Positions 45,344 through 55,110 of a DNA stretch of 64,000 nucleotides are shown piece by piece. The stretch is taken from assembly GCA_947449255.1 (NCBI GenBank), contig CANFQX010000015.1, positions 1 to 64,000 of the forward strand, read 5' to 3'. How positions within the stretch are numbered: position 1 is the stretch's first letter; the number at the start of each line of letters is the position of its first letter. Made by a program: the position numbers and the translations under genes. Under the pieces are notes generated by a model. It was not told the DNA's origin. It did no database searches and worked only from the letters and a program-made list of their open reading frames with translations. The stretch is from Pseudobdellovibrionaceae bacterium. Its GTDB lineage: Bacteria > Bdellovibrionota > Bdellovibrionia > Bdellovibrionales > Bdellovibrionaceae.

Positions 45344-47857
45344 ATGGAAACAATCGTAATTCCTTCTGAGTCCTCGTCATTCCCACTGATTTCCCTAACA
45401 AATGAAATTCCTTCATCCTCCCCCATTTTTCGAGATATGGCGAAAGCCACAGAGTCTGAGCTTCACTTGATGGGTGGGAAAGCCGCAACACTCGCTGTTT
45501 TGTTAAAAAAGGGCTTTCCTGTGCCTCCTGGTGGTGTTGTTTTTCACGAACCGAAAACTTCAGAATCCTACAAAGAAATTATAAATTGGTGGAAAAAACA
45601 AGGCTCCTATCCGGTCGCTGCAAGGTCTTCAGCTTCTGGAGAAGACAGCCCCGATTTCAGCTACGCCGGGCAATTTGTCACCCTTTTACATCTTGCCAAT
45701 GCCAGCGATCTCAGTTCCGGCATTGCCACTTGCTTCCAAGCCGTTCACCGCACCGCAAGCCAAGCTTACGCAGCTCACTTTGATCGCGCTGAAATTCCTA
45801 TGCACGTGTTGATTCAACGAATGATCGACTCTCAGTTCTCTGGCGTCTTTTTTTCTATCGACCCACGCCAAGAAGATTCTTCCTGGCTGATTGAAGTCGT
45901 TGAAGGGCAAGGCGAGCAATTGGTCTCGGGTCAAGTCACTCCATTTCGCTTCACCTCTGAACACGAGGACATTTTTCCTGCTCCAAAAAACTGGAAAAAG
46001 GATTATTTAAAGCAAATCATCTCTTGGGGAAATGAAGTTCAAAACACTTTGGGTTATAAAGTGGATATGGAGTGGGCCATTGATCAAGAGGGTCAATTTT
46101 GGATTCTTCAATCTCGTCCCATCACCGCCCATGCAGCACCCTCAAATAAACGAAAAATTTTAGATCAAGAATGGCAACGCATTCTCACAAACTATCCAAC
46201 CGACAGCCTTTGGGATGGCCATACTTTTGCAGAATGGACTGGTGTTCCCACAGAAGTCACCTTTGATCTTTGGCAAAAAACTTTTCAAAAAGGGCAGGCC
46301 TTCGATTTAGCCTTGCGATCCATTGGCTATGAAGGAATAGAATCTCTAGAGCCAGAAGCAAGCCTTCTTGAGCGTGTCTATGGAAGAGCCTATTTAAATT
46401 TAAAAACAATGGAGCCCGTCTATTTTGGCAGATCCCCTTACCGGCTCAATCCCTTTCCAAGACCTCATTTGGAATTTGATTGGTCAAAATTATCTCTGGA
46501 AATGTTTTTAAAAGCACCGGCTGGCCTAGGTAAAATGGCCCAAGTTGCATGGAACATTCAAACAAGACGCCACGAATTGGCAAAAAAAGCTCTGGCCCTT
46601 GTGAAGACAATCCCACCAGCAGCAAATGTGGATGTTCAACAGCCAAGTCCATTCGATGCCTTTGCCTTGTTTAGTGAATGCCAAAATTTAAGTTTTGAGC
46701 AGCAGCAAAATAAATTGAAAGTTCTCAGCACTATTTTTGCTAAAGACTCCCTGCAAGCAACCTTCTTGATTACACTTTTAATCGAATCGACGACTCAAGG
46801 ACTCATGGCCCTCATTGAAAAAGATCTGGGCGAAGCCAGGGCGGCTGAGTCCCTTCATATTCTGACAGGACTGGGAATGCAAAGTCTTGCAAGCAAAATG
46901 CATTTCGAATTTTCACAGATAGAAAACTCTCTTGAAAAGTGGCAGAATTATTTAAATCACTACGGTCATCGTGGCGTTGGTGAGTTGGAACTTTCCCATC
47001 CGCGCTGGGTTGAAACCAATCCACCTCAAACTAAAAAAATATTTAAATCCAAATTAAATGCTAATTTAAATGCTGGACTAAATTTTGGCATTGATGTGCA
47101 AAAGGAAGTTGATGAAAATCAAAGTGATTTGAACCTTACTGAGCAATTCGAAAAAAATTCTAGCTTAACCAGCCTGCTTACGGAGCTTTCAAGCTTACGC
47201 CGTCCAGTTTTCAAGCAAGAATGGGCTGAATTGCAAAAGTTGATGGAAGTTCGCGAAGAAATTAAAATGGAACTGATGAAGCCCTATGCCCAAATTCGCT
47301 GGTTGCTTTTAGGAATTGGAGAAAAAACTCAGCTTGGTTCTGATATTTTCTGGCTGCGTCTTAACGAAATATTTGAATTGAGTGATCGTCAGCCTGCAGA
47401 TTCCTTACTGCAGTTGATCCAAGAAAGAAAACAAAAAGCCCACCATTTAAAATCAATTGACCTTCCCATGTTTTTTTCTCTTAATGAATTAAAAGAAGTT
47501 CTTGAGGATCCCATGGATGCTTCTAAGAATGCAGTTCTGCGGGGAGTCTGTCTTTCTCCTGGCATTGCGAGTGGTGTTGTTCACATCGTGAACAACCCTG
47601 AGGATGAGGATTTGGATTCTTGGCCCGAAAACTATATCCTTGTCGCTGAGGCCACAGATCCAGGCTGGACACCCCTTTTTGAAAGAGCTAAAGCTGTTAT
47701 CGTTGCACGCGGTGGAGTTCTTTCCCATTGCGCTATTGTAGCTCGAGAAATGGAATTGCCTGCTGTAGGTGAAATTCGTGGAGCAAGTCATTTATTGAAG
47801 GAGGGTGAACATGTTTGGGTTGATGGAAATCACGGCACAATTAGACGAGCCAACTAA
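45344..47857 (+). CDS. Rifampin-phosphotransferase-like PEP-synthase-family dikinase
   Basis: This 837-residue protein has an N-terminal ATP-grasp domain (about 35-320; MGGKAATLAVLLKKG, ARSSASGEDSPDFSYAGQF, VLIQRM). A unique middle domain follows (about 330-740), then a C-terminal phospho-His domain with GGVLSHCAIVARE (His795). There is no PEP-binding barrel, so it cannot be a PEP synthase. The order and length match rifampin phosphotransferase and relatives, which transfer the beta-phosphate of ATP to small molecules. Its substrate cannot be read from sequence. GTGAGACC before ATG 45344 is weak; ATG 45437 (MAKATESEL) is an alternative. The PQQ-protein gene overlaps by 47 bases. Confidence 0.75.
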   Translation: METIVIPSESSSFPLISLTNEIPSSSPIFRDMAKATESELHLMGGKAATLAVLLKKGFPVPPGGVVFHEPKTSESYKEIINWWKKQGSYPVAARSSASGEDSPDFSYAGQFVTLLHLANASDLSSGIATCFQAVHRTASQAYAAHFDRAEIPMHVLIQRMIDSQFSGVFFSIDPRQEDSSWLIEVVEGQGEQLVSGQVTPFRFTSEHEDIFPAPKNWKKDYLKQIISWGNEVQNTLGYKVDMEWAIDQEGQFWILQSRPITAHAAPSNKRKILDQEWQRILTNYPTDSLWDGHTFAEWTGVPTEVTFDLWQKTFQKGQAFDLALRSIGYEGIESLEPEASLLERVYGRAYLNLKTMEPVYFGRSPYRLNPFPRPHLEFDWSKLSLEMFLKAPAGLGKMAQVAWNIQTRRHELAKKALALVKTIPPAANVDVQQPSPFDAFALFSECQNLSFEQQQNKLKVLSTIFAKDSLQATFLITLLIESTTQGLMALIEKDLGEARAAESLHILTGLGMQSLASKMHFEFSQIENSLEKWQNYLNHYGHRGVGELELSHPRWVETNPPQTKKIFKSKLNANLNAGLNFGIDVQKEVDENQSDLNLTEQFEKNSSLTSLLTELSSLRRPVFKQEWAELQKLMEVREEIKMELMKPYAQIRWLLLGIGEKTQLGSDIFWLRLNEIFELSDRQPADSLLQLIQERKQKAHHLKSIDLPMFFSLNELKEVLEDPMDASKNAVLRGVCLSPGIASGVVHIVNNPEDEDLDSWPENYILVAEATDPGWTPLFERAKAVIVARGGVLSHCAIVAREMELPAVGEIRGASHLLKEGEHVWVDGNHGTIRRAN

Positions 47858-49295
47858 ATTAGCAATTATACCCACGGTGGTTCTTCCCTTTACAATTTTG
47901 GGAATGATCTTGACGAGCCTTGCAACATGGATCGCTGCTTTTTTCGGTGTAAAGCTAAAAGCTGAAGGCCCAAAGCGACTTTTTGAAGTTCTGATGAAAC
48001 CAAAAATATTAATTTTTTCGGTACTTGCAAATTTTCTTTGTTATGGAGCTTATAAAGGAGGACTGCAAATCTATCATGGCCCCTATCCTCTGTGGTGGGT
48101 GAATTACCAGAATTCAACTCCTCAGCCTTCTGAACCAGATATCACCTTTGAAAATTCAATTCAGAAAATCACTTCATCAGAAGCTCCGCTGGCGTCTCCA
48201 TCGATAGCAAAGCTCAGTGGTCAATCTATTCGCTCGATCAATGTCGTGTGGGAGAGTCAGCTCCAGGGTCTAATCTTTGGCACGCCAATCATCAGCGGCA
48301 ACTCTCTGTTTACTGGTGAATATGGTGGTCGCTTGCTGGAGCTTGATCTTGACAGTGGCAAAGTCTTGCGCAGATTTCAGATCGGCAAGCCCGTGATGGC
48401 CTCTCCGGTTATTTGGAATAATAAAATATACGTCGGTGAGGGTGAACATTTAACTCACCATGCTCGACTTTATTCCTTCGACCTTAAGACCGGAACTTTT
48501 CTAAAGGCTTTCGGGACTGAGGGGCATATTGAGCGCTCAGCTGTTCTTGCTGAAATTGGCACCGGCACGACGGCTAAAACTCTATTGATTTCTCCGGCGG
48601 GCAGAGACGGACTTTATGCTGTTGATCCAGAGACGATGCAAAAAGTTTGGCAGGCCCCGATCGGTCATGTGGACACCTATCCCGCCGTGGATTCCGAGCA
48701 CGTTTATGTCGGTACCGGCTTAGAGCAAGGCTTTGCGGAAACACCGACAAAAGTTTTTGCCTTGGACATTTTCACTGGAAACAAAATTTGGGAAAAAACT
48801 TTGCCCACATCAGTTTGGGGAGTTCCAATAATTTGGAATGATGTCGTCTGTTTTGGAGTGGGCGACGTATATAATAATACTCACTACGGACAGTTGACCT
48901 GTTATGATAAGAAAACCGGCAAAGAATACTTTGCCTACAACACCACTGGGGCCCTCATCAGCCAAGCCACTACAAGGGGTGACCATCTGATCATTGCTGA
49001 TTTTTATGGCACAATTTACCAGTTCAACCTAAAGACCAAATCCTTGGATTGGACAATCAGCGTACCAACCAAGAAATATAACTATGCTTCTGTGGTCATT
49101 GACGCTCAAGATCGAGTTATTTTGCCAGGCCTAGAAGGTCTTTATATTTATTCCCGAATGGACCAGCAGCTTTTATTTGCCTGGAAACCAAAGGATCCAT
49201 GGCTTGGAACCTACACAAACGTTGTTTTTTACAAGGACCTTTGGGTGATTGCTGACGTCAAGGGCATGGTCAGGGCTTTGAAGCCGCTTGAGTAA
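47811..49295 (+). CDS. Membrane-anchored PQQ-propeller-like protein
   Basis: This 494-residue protein has two membrane helices (about 17-41 and 62-82) and then an outer beta-propeller of PQQ/YVTN-like repeats: GTPIISGNSLFTGEYGGRLL, ASPVIWNNKIYVGEGE, AVDSEHVYVGTGLEQG. Each blade has the pattern of W/I, 'G', aliphatic strand and 'Y-x-x-D' turns. No cofactor-binding signature is clear. ATG 47811 has a perfect AAGGAGGG six bases upstream inside the dikinase gene, and the gene overlaps its 3' end by 47 bases, so translation is likely coupled. Function unknown; the coupling suggests it works with the dikinase. Confidence 0.75.
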   Translation: MFGLMEITAQLDEPTKLAIIPTVVLPFTILGMILTSLATWIAAFFGVKLKAEGPKRLFEVLMKPKILIFSVLANFLCYGAYKGGLQIYHGPYPLWWVNYQNSTPQPSEPDITFENSIQKITSSEAPLASPSIAKLSGQSIRSINVVWESQLQGLIFGTPIISGNSLFTGEYGGRLLELDLDSGKVLRRFQIGKPVMASPVIWNNKIYVGEGEHLTHHARLYSFDLKTGTFLKAFGTEGHIERSAVLAEIGTGTTAKTLLISPAGRDGLYAVDPETMQKVWQAPIGHVDTYPAVDSEHVYVGTGLEQGFAETPTKVFALDIFTGNKIWEKTLPTSVWGVPIIWNDVVCFGVGDVYNNTHYGQLTCYDKKTGKEYFAYNTTGALISQATTRGDHLIIADFYGTIYQFNLKTKSLDWTISVPTKKYNYASVVIDAQDRVILPGLEGLYIYSRMDQQLLFAWKPKDPWLGTYTNVVFYKDLWVIADVKGMVRALKPLE

Positions 49296-49337
49296 TTTTA
49301 CTTTTTTAATTATGTTAAAAAAACATAAGGTGACAAT

Positions 49338-51362
49338 ATGAATTCAAATACAAATTTAAGTCAGATCCTTCTTCGCAATACAGCTCGCGCTTGGGGCATT
49401 CAGCCTTCTTATTTAGTCAACAATACGGTTCCAGTTTGGGCCAAAGAAAAATCAGTTCTGCGTGTCTTAAGCGATCTGACTCAAACAGAAATTCAATCCG
49501 ATGCTGATCTTAAAAATCTTTTGATGAAAAGGCGTCAAAAATACATTCATGATGGAATCGAAAAATCTTTGGTTCTTTGGAATGGAAAGATAAAGCCCTT
49601 CTATCTTTATTTTGCTGGCGATAAAACAACCTTTGCTGCTTCTGATTTTACAGCCACAGTTCATTTTGAAAACAAATCGACTCAAATTTTAAATCTAGAA
49701 ATTCTATCTATTCAACCTCGCCCTGGTTTTGTGCGCTTGAAGGTTCAATGGAACGAATCCCTGCCCTTGGGCTATCACCAGTTGGTGATTCAAAAGGGCG
49801 ACATAATATTGCAAAGTCTTTTGATCTGTCCTCCAGAAAAATTAGAAACCGCCAAAGAGCTCAACCACTCCTGGGGCCCCTTTGTTCCCCTTTATGCCCT
49901 TCGCACGGGAAAAGAATGGGGTATTGGATCTCTGAGAGAGCTTAAGCTCGCTCTTAATAAGTGTGGAGAGTATGGAGCTCAGTGGTTGGGTACACTCCCC
50001 TTGCTGGCCGTCAATTTAGATCCTACGGATTGTGATCCAAGCCCTTATTCCGCGCTGACTCGTCTCTTTTGGAATGAAGTTTTTCTCGACGTTGAATCTT
50101 TAGTTGAGAAATACAACCTTCAATCGGCAAGAGACCTCATTGCCACGCCTGAGTTTCAACAAGAACTCGATGAAGTTCGTAAGACAACTCACGTTGATTA
50201 CCATCGGGTTTATCAATTAAAGAAAAAGGTCTTAAAAATTCTTTCAGACGATTTCTTTAAAAATAAAAAAAATGAGTCCCAAGCCTACAAAAATTTTGAA
50301 CAAGATAACGCACAAATCAATAACTATGCAGCCTTCCGTTCAAAAGAATTGAGTGAACAAAATTTTCATAAATTTGTGCAGTTTGAAATGAATGAAGGTT
50401 TAAGAGAACTTTCAGAAACACTTCCTCAAGGCCTTTACCTTGATTTTCCAGTGGGAGTGAATGACGCTGGTTTTGATTTTCAAGCCTTCAACTCAGTTTT
50501 CTTTAAAGAGGTCTCAGTGGGAGCGCCCCCTGAAGAAGTTTTCCAACAAGGCCAAGACTGGGGTTTTCCAGCCTTCAATCCCTTCACTCACAGAGATGAA
50601 GGCTATCAGTACCTGCGCCAAAGTTTACACAATCACTTAAAGTACTGCAAAATTTTGCGCATGGATCATGTTATGGGCCTCTTTCGGGTTTTTTCGATTC
50701 CAAAAAAATGGACAGCCCACGACGGGATCTATATGCGCTTCCCGCAAGAAGATCTCTTCGCCATTTCAATGCTTGAGGCCTTTAGAGCCAACGCAGATAT
50801 TGTTGGTGAAAACTTGGGAACAGTTCCAGCTGCTGTGGATGAGCTTTTAAACAAGCGAAACATCAACGGAATGTGGGTTTTGCAACTTGAGGCTTGGAGA
50901 AAACCCACGGAAGTGTTCAGTGCAGCTGCTGCTGCCGAATCGGCAATAAAAAATGTCATGATCAGTTTCAACAATCATGATCTTCCTATGTGGGGAAGCT
51001 TCATGAAGGGAACAGATTTAGATCTGGTTTGTTCATTAAATATTTTACGTGATGATTCTCGCATAAAATTTCAGGCCGAAAGAAAAAAACAAATCGAGGA
51101 ATGGACTCAGTTTGCTGCCCCTGAAAACATCACAGTCAAATTGCATGAAAAGATGGCGCAATCTTCAGGAAAATACTTTGTTGTCACTCTCGAAGATTTG
51201 TGGGGCGAGGAAGCGCCTCAAAATATTCCTGGGACTTGGAAAGAATATCCGAATTGGCGCCGCAAGTTTTCTAAAAAGATTTCCGAATGGACTGAAGTGC
51301 CTCAGGCCAAATCCATATTTGAAATTATGAAAAAATATCGTTCAGCAAACTCTAAAAAATAA
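49338..51362 (+). CDS. malQ: 4-alpha-glucanotransferase
   Basis: This 674-residue GH77 enzyme moves maltooligosaccharide units between alpha-glucans in the cytoplasm. Residues about 185-650 form the catalytic barrel: WGIGSLRELK at the start, DPSPYSAL, Asp443 in LRMDHVMGLF (nucleophile), Glu491 in DIVGENLGTV (acid/base) and SFNNHDLPMWGS. The first 180 residues form an N-terminal beta domain as in longer MalQ proteins. AAGGTGA precedes the ATG. It is 42 bases behind the PQQ protein and works with the maltodextrin cluster at 56-64 kb. Confidence 0.9.
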   Translation: MNSNTNLSQILLRNTARAWGIQPSYLVNNTVPVWAKEKSVLRVLSDLTQTEIQSDADLKNLLMKRRQKYIHDGIEKSLVLWNGKIKPFYLYFAGDKTTFAASDFTATVHFENKSTQILNLEILSIQPRPGFVRLKVQWNESLPLGYHQLVIQKGDIILQSLLICPPEKLETAKELNHSWGPFVPLYALRTGKEWGIGSLRELKLALNKCGEYGAQWLGTLPLLAVNLDPTDCDPSPYSALTRLFWNEVFLDVESLVEKYNLQSARDLIATPEFQQELDEVRKTTHVDYHRVYQLKKKVLKILSDDFFKNKKNESQAYKNFEQDNAQINNYAAFRSKELSEQNFHKFVQFEMNEGLRELSETLPQGLYLDFPVGVNDAGFDFQAFNSVFFKEVSVGAPPEEVFQQGQDWGFPAFNPFTHRDEGYQYLRQSLHNHLKYCKILRMDHVMGLFRVFSIPKKWTAHDGIYMRFPQEDLFAISMLEAFRANADIVGENLGTVPAAVDELLNKRNINGMWVLQLEAWRKPTEVFSAAAAAESAIKNVMISFNNHDLPMWGSFMKGTDLDLVCSLNILRDDSRIKFQAERKKQIEEWTQFAAPENITVKLHEKMAQSSGKYFVVTLEDLWGEEAPQNIPGTWKEYPNWRRKFSKKISEWTEVPQAKSIFEIMKKYRSANSKK

Positions 51363-51838
51363 TCATCTTCCAAAGTCGTGCCGGCAATGCGGCACGACTG
51401 AAAAAATTGTTCTGTTAACTAGCCAGAACTGAACTAAAAAATCTATATTGAATCCGTAGAAATTTTGGCCTGCAAATGGCTCATTTCACAGTTCCAACCC
51501 ACCATTCTCGCACTCAGTTTATTTCTAATAATCTATATTTGAAGACAATTGGACACTCCTAAAGAGACAAGGTTCAAAAGAGAAGTAATATCGCGGTCCC
51601 GATTTTTTTTAAAAAATTAACAAGATCGAGCCTATCAATAATCAAGGTTAAGCCATTGAAGGCTATTAATTTCTCTACTCAATTTCCTAAGTTTAATAAA
51701 AAAATCCCCAAAGCGAGATTTAGAAATTCACTTTAAGACTCAATGGCTAATATATAGGATTTGAAGGAATATAGGTTTGGCATCCTCATTGCAAAAAGCA
51801 AGTTATCATCAATCATGATGACTTACTCGGAGGTCCAA
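51363..51838. other. Intergenic region after malQ
   Basis: It contains a 9-bp stem hairpin (51375-51383 with 51390-51398) 12 bases after the malQ stop, without a T tract, that may still serve as a terminator. The rest is AT-rich and has no credible coding frame until 51839. Confidence 0.5.
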
Positions 51839-51988
51839 ATGACTACAAAAATGGAAATTATTCAGTTACTCATCGCAGAAACAAATGGAAGATTTAATGG
51901 AGTTCGGCGAGAACTTCAAACATCCGAAATCCCTCCTGAAATTCAAGAGCTCATGAAGCAAAAGGGAAAACTCAAAAAATCGAATTAG
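51839..51988 (+). CDS. Tiny cytosolic protein of unknown function
   Basis: This 49-residue protein starts at ATG 51839 behind a strong GGAGGT (spacing 5-6), which decides this over the longer frame from 51761. The sequence is polar and mainly helical: MTTKMEIIQLLIAETNGRFN, then SEIPPEIQELMKQKGKLK, with a Lys-rich end. There is no signal peptide and no Gly-Gly leader or Cys. It is followed by a strong terminator, so it is a single-gene transcript. It lies about 170 bases before a degenerate ABC-exporter gene. Family unknown. Confidence 0.6.
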   Translation: MTTKMEIIQLLIAETNGRFNGVRRELQTSEIPPEIQELMKQKGKLKKSN

Positions 51989-51996
51989 TTTATTAC

Positions 51997-52025
51997 AAGG
52001 TGGTCCTTTGGCCACCTTTTTTTTT
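51997..52025 (+). terminator. Rho-independent terminator after the tiny gene
   Basis: A 7-bp stem (AAGGTGG/CCACCTT, extended by inner pairs) is followed by a run of nine or more T. It ends just behind the 49-residue gene. Confidence 0.85.
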
Positions 52026-52162
52026 AAGTCAGCCTTTTAATGAGTTTTTAGAGGAAGTTACTGGTCAAAGTCTGATGACAATCATTGGCATAGTGTTAAC
52101 AAAGTTCATGACTGGACTCGCTACTGTGTTGTTAGCGAATGGATTGTAGAAAAGGAGTTCTT

Positions 52163-53518
52163 ATGAAATCACAAGCGTACCCCTACGTTAATAAAATTCA
52201 ACTTTCAAAAACTTTGACTTTAAGTTTTATCCAACAATTTGCGGTAGCCCTCAGTACTTTTTGTTTGGCGAAGGCAGGTTACAATTATAAAGACCCATCC
52301 AAACTGATTGCCTGGTGCATGGGAAGTTTTTTGTTTCATATTTTGGCCCCGGCCATTCAGATTATTATAAAAAGATGGGAATATAATCTTTTTTTTGAAA
52401 CATACAAAAGTTTCATTCAAAAAAACCTTTTAGAAAAATATGGTAGTCCCTGTTTTTGGAGGCAAAAAGACTTGAAGGATTCCTTTACAGCTTCTATTGG
52501 AGTGGATGCTGAAGGTTATCTTGGAGCCATCTTATTTGTCGGTCTCGATGTTTTTTCCTATTTTATTTCTCTAGTCCTCGGAGTCATAGTTCTTGGCAGT
52601 ACAATTGATACCAAATTTATTCCGGCATTTTTATTGTCATGTATTTTATCCTATTTTCTATATGTAAAAATGAATAAGCCTATAAAAACACGTTTTGAAG
52701 CGGAACAGGTCGCCCGAACTGCATTTAATAGTCACGTCATGGGTGCCTGGGATAATGTCTTTTTGAAAAAAGAATCTATAAAGCTTCGCTATGAGAAGTC
52801 CTTATTTGATAAATATGAACAAGCTAAAGAACACACAAAAAATGCTGCATCCAGCGCTGAATGTCTGGTATTCGCTCTTGGATTTGTTGCTGCTATTCCT
52901 GTGCTGTTGCTTGTCTTATTTATTGGTTTTCAAAATACATCAACGCAACAGACGTCAGCTTTATTGGCATTGCTTGCAACAGTTCCAAGACAGCTTAACA
53001 TGTTAACAACCTTTCGTGGTATTTTTCAAAATATGGCAGCCCTCATTGGCTACGAAACTAAGATGAAGGTCATCCATCAAAATGTGAATATTGAAAACTT
53101 AATTTACCATGATCAAATCAAACTTGATAAAATAAAGATTCAACAGTGTCACTACTCAGACTTGTTGGAGCTTGAAAATAAAATTAAAGCTTTTCGCCCA
53201 GGCCGATATGAGATTCGCGGGGAAAATGGCAGCGGAAAATCAACCCTTCTTTTGCATTTGAACTTTTCACTTGAGAATTCCTTTTATCTTCCCTCTCTAC
53301 CGAGTCTTGCGATCAGCGACATTGATATGATCGAATCTTCTGGAGAAAATTTATTGAGGCATATCGATTACTTGCGCTTGGGCTCTGACCAGATATTGCT
53401 GCTTGATGAATGGGACGCGAATCTGGACGAATTGAATATTCACAGAACCGAAGTGCTTTTAAATGAGCTGGCGAAGGACAAAATAATCATTGAGGTTCGA
53501 CATCGTAAGGCGGAGTAA
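52163..53518 (+). CDS. ABC-exporter-like protein with degenerate ATPase domain
   Basis: This 451-residue protein has an N-terminal membrane domain with about six helices (for example ILFVGLDVFSYFISLVLGV and FALGFVAAIPVLLLVLFIG) and a short C-terminal ATPase domain. The ATPase domain has Walker A GENGSGKSTLLL and Walker B QILLLDEWDANLD. The signature motif reads ESSGENLLR instead of LSGGQ, the Q-loop region is weak, and the domain is only about 130 residues. It may export a small substrate as a homodimer, or only couple weakly to ATP. ATG 52163 follows AAGGAG by six bases; an upstream reading from 52139 is unlikely. Confidence 0.75.
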   Translation: MKSQAYPYVNKIQLSKTLTLSFIQQFAVALSTFCLAKAGYNYKDPSKLIAWCMGSFLFHILAPAIQIIIKRWEYNLFFETYKSFIQKNLLEKYGSPCFWRQKDLKDSFTASIGVDAEGYLGAILFVGLDVFSYFISLVLGVIVLGSTIDTKFIPAFLLSCILSYFLYVKMNKPIKTRFEAEQVARTAFNSHVMGAWDNVFLKKESIKLRYEKSLFDKYEQAKEHTKNAASSAECLVFALGFVAAIPVLLLVLFIGFQNTSTQQTSALLALLATVPRQLNMLTTFRGIFQNMAALIGYETKMKVIHQNVNIENLIYHDQIKLDKIKIQQCHYSDLLELENKIKAFRPGRYEIRGENGSGKSTLLLHLNFSLENSFYLPSLPSLAISDIDMIESSGENLLRHIDYLRLGSDQILLLDEWDANLDELNIHRTEVLLNELAKDKIIIEVRHRKAE

Positions 53519-54081
53519 AATTACAATCTGGCTAGGCGATAAAATCATGTTATTTCAAATCATAAATAGAAAAAAATGAATCAAAAAAAGATGCTCCGTT
53601 TTATTTTCATGTCATTCTAAAATTCCCGAGCCTAGGCTTGATCTTCCTAGGCTCCTTCTCATTTCAAATATTATCTTAAATAAAGTGACCCTAATCCTTT
53701 AAGCAAATGACATTATTTTGAGGTTTACCCCAGCAAGTTTTTTGGCTGTCAAATATTATACTAGGACTTAACTCTTCAGAATCTGTAGCATTCTCAGGAT
53801 TTCCCAAGCTCCTTAAAACCCTCGGACTTGAATATTCGCTGGAATAATTTTGATGTTTATATTTCTCAGAAAAAATTCCAATTGAGGTTTCAGCCATATA
53901 CATTTCATTTAAACACCTCATCACAAAATTTATTTTTCAAACAATCAACTTGAGCTTGATCTAAGTGATAGACCGATCTGAGAGATAGAACATTCAAAGT
54001 AGATTCAGGGAGTTGATTCCCTGAAGACTCTGATAATTTCTTTAATCTCAACTCCGTCCATCCTTCAATATTGCAAACCCT
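53519..54081. other. Intergenic region after the ABC gene
   Basis: About 560 bases. A perfect 9-bp hairpin GAGCCTAGG/CCTAGGCTC (53628-53636 with 53646-53654) lies 110 bases after the ABC gene and may end its transcript. A 77-codon leftward frame (53691-53924) has no ribosome binding site and no family resemblance, so it is not called as a gene. Confidence 0.5.
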
Positions 54082-54204
54082 CTAGTCGGCAGAGAAGTTA
54101 CACTGCTTGATTTGAATCTCTGAATACGGAACTGACTCTTTCTCTTCGATCGCAGGGTCTTTTGTTTGGCAGGACACCAAAAAAATCACAGCATAAAAAA
54201 ACAA
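54082..54204 (-). CDS. Possible very small lipoprotein
   Basis: From TTG 54204 the frame encodes 40 residues: MFFYAVIFLVSCQTKDPAIE, then a polar stretch with Tyr, Gln and one Cys, ending NFSAD at TAG 54082. The lipobox LVSC (Cys12) after a hydrophobic segment is typical of a tiny lipoprotein. The start is uncertain: an ATG at 54215 is in another frame, the TTG has no clear ribosome binding site, and the gene starts 12 bases after the previous stop. It could also be a degenerate piece of a longer gene. Confidence 0.3.
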   Translation of the reverse strand: MFFYAVIFLVSCQTKDPAIEEKESVPYSEIQIKQCNFSAD

Positions 54205-54216
54205 ATGGTTTTCATA

Positions 54217-55110
54217 TCAATAGACACTTACACCACAGGTCGTTACAGGTTGTGCTCCCTCTTTTAATTCAAGACTTATTTCACACTCAAAGGGGATATC
54301 TAAAATTGTATCATCATTAAACACTTCTCTTGTTTCTTTGATTTCGTGAACAACATCAGTTTTGGTCCTATAAGCTGCAAATCCAACTTTTGAAAAATAT
54401 TTGCCGATAATTCTGTCGACCAGAATTGAATTTCGGTCTGACTCAGAATAACCCACAGATTCTATCAATAATTCTTTGACTATACTTCGTACTGCCGAAT
54501 CTAAATTCCATGCTCTAATCTTTTTTCCATCCAAGGCCATCAGCTTGTCTCTCAACTTTTGTGCTTGATTTACTGCCAGATAGTAATTTGTATTCGAAGC
54601 AGCCAACTCAACTTTCATTTTGTATTGACCAAGTCCCTCGGCTTTAAATATCTTTTCAATTTCAGCAGCACGATCCCTTGTTACAAAAAAACTTGTATTC
54701 ACATAGGGTGCAGAATCGCCATTCACCGCCAGACTTTTCAAGAAGGAGGTTTTTTTGAAATCCAATTCAGATATTCCCACCACTGTTTCATCTATGTTTC
54801 TAAGGACAGAAGAGTCAAAGGTGCCTAAGACTATAAACTTTCCTTGGGCATCAAGGGCCTGAGTTTCTTGATCGTTTATGGTATTGTAAATACGAAGCGA
54901 GCAAAGGTTTTTCGAACCATTGGGCAAACATTCTAATTCTGAATGAAAACCTACAGGCAGGACATATCCATAGCCGGCAACGCTTTTAAAAAAAGTCAGC
55001 CGTCCGATCTTTAATAAATTGTCCATACTCAATGTTGGACTGGCATTGACTATTGTCGCAAAAAGATTGGTTAATAGAAAAAATATGTGAGTCTTCATTT
55101 TTAGTTTCAT
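54217..55110 (-). CDS. Exported protein of unknown function
   Basis: This 297-residue protein has a signal peptide: MKLKMKTHIFFLLTNLFATI, cleavage near NASP at about 27. Cys pairs ECLPNGSKNLC and FECEI..TTCG may form disulfides. The middle has an alpha/beta look with DRAAEIEKIFKAEGL and KLRDKLMALDGKKI. I do not recognise the family. ATG 55110 with AGGGG eight bases before fits best; the longer reading from 55380 adds about 90 charged residues before the signal peptide and is unlikely. The 92-residue exported gene lies upstream, so they may form one operon. Confidence 0.6.
   Translation of the reverse strand: MKLKMKTHIFFLLTNLFATIVNASPTLSMDNLLKIGRLTFFKSVAGYGYVLPVGFHSELECLPNGSKNLCSLRIYNTINDQETQALDAQGKFIVLGTFDSSVLRNIDETVVGISELDFKKTSFLKSLAVNGDSAPYVNTSFFVTRDRAAEIEKIFKAEGLGQYKMKVELAASNTNYYLAVNQAQKLRDKLMALDGKKIRAWNLDSAVRSIVKELLIESVGYSESDRNSILVDRIIGKYFSKVGFAAYRTKTDVVHEIKETREVFNDDTILDIPFECEISLELKEGAQPVTTCGVSVY

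Noticed and set aside
45344-47857. Calling the dikinase a PEP synthase (ppsA)
   Set aside because: It lacks the C-terminal PEP-binding barrel, and its length and domain order fit the rifampin-phosphotransferase type.
53691-53924. 77-codon leftward open frame after the ABC gene
   Set aside because: No ribosome binding site, no signal peptide and no family resemblance; composition looks like chance.
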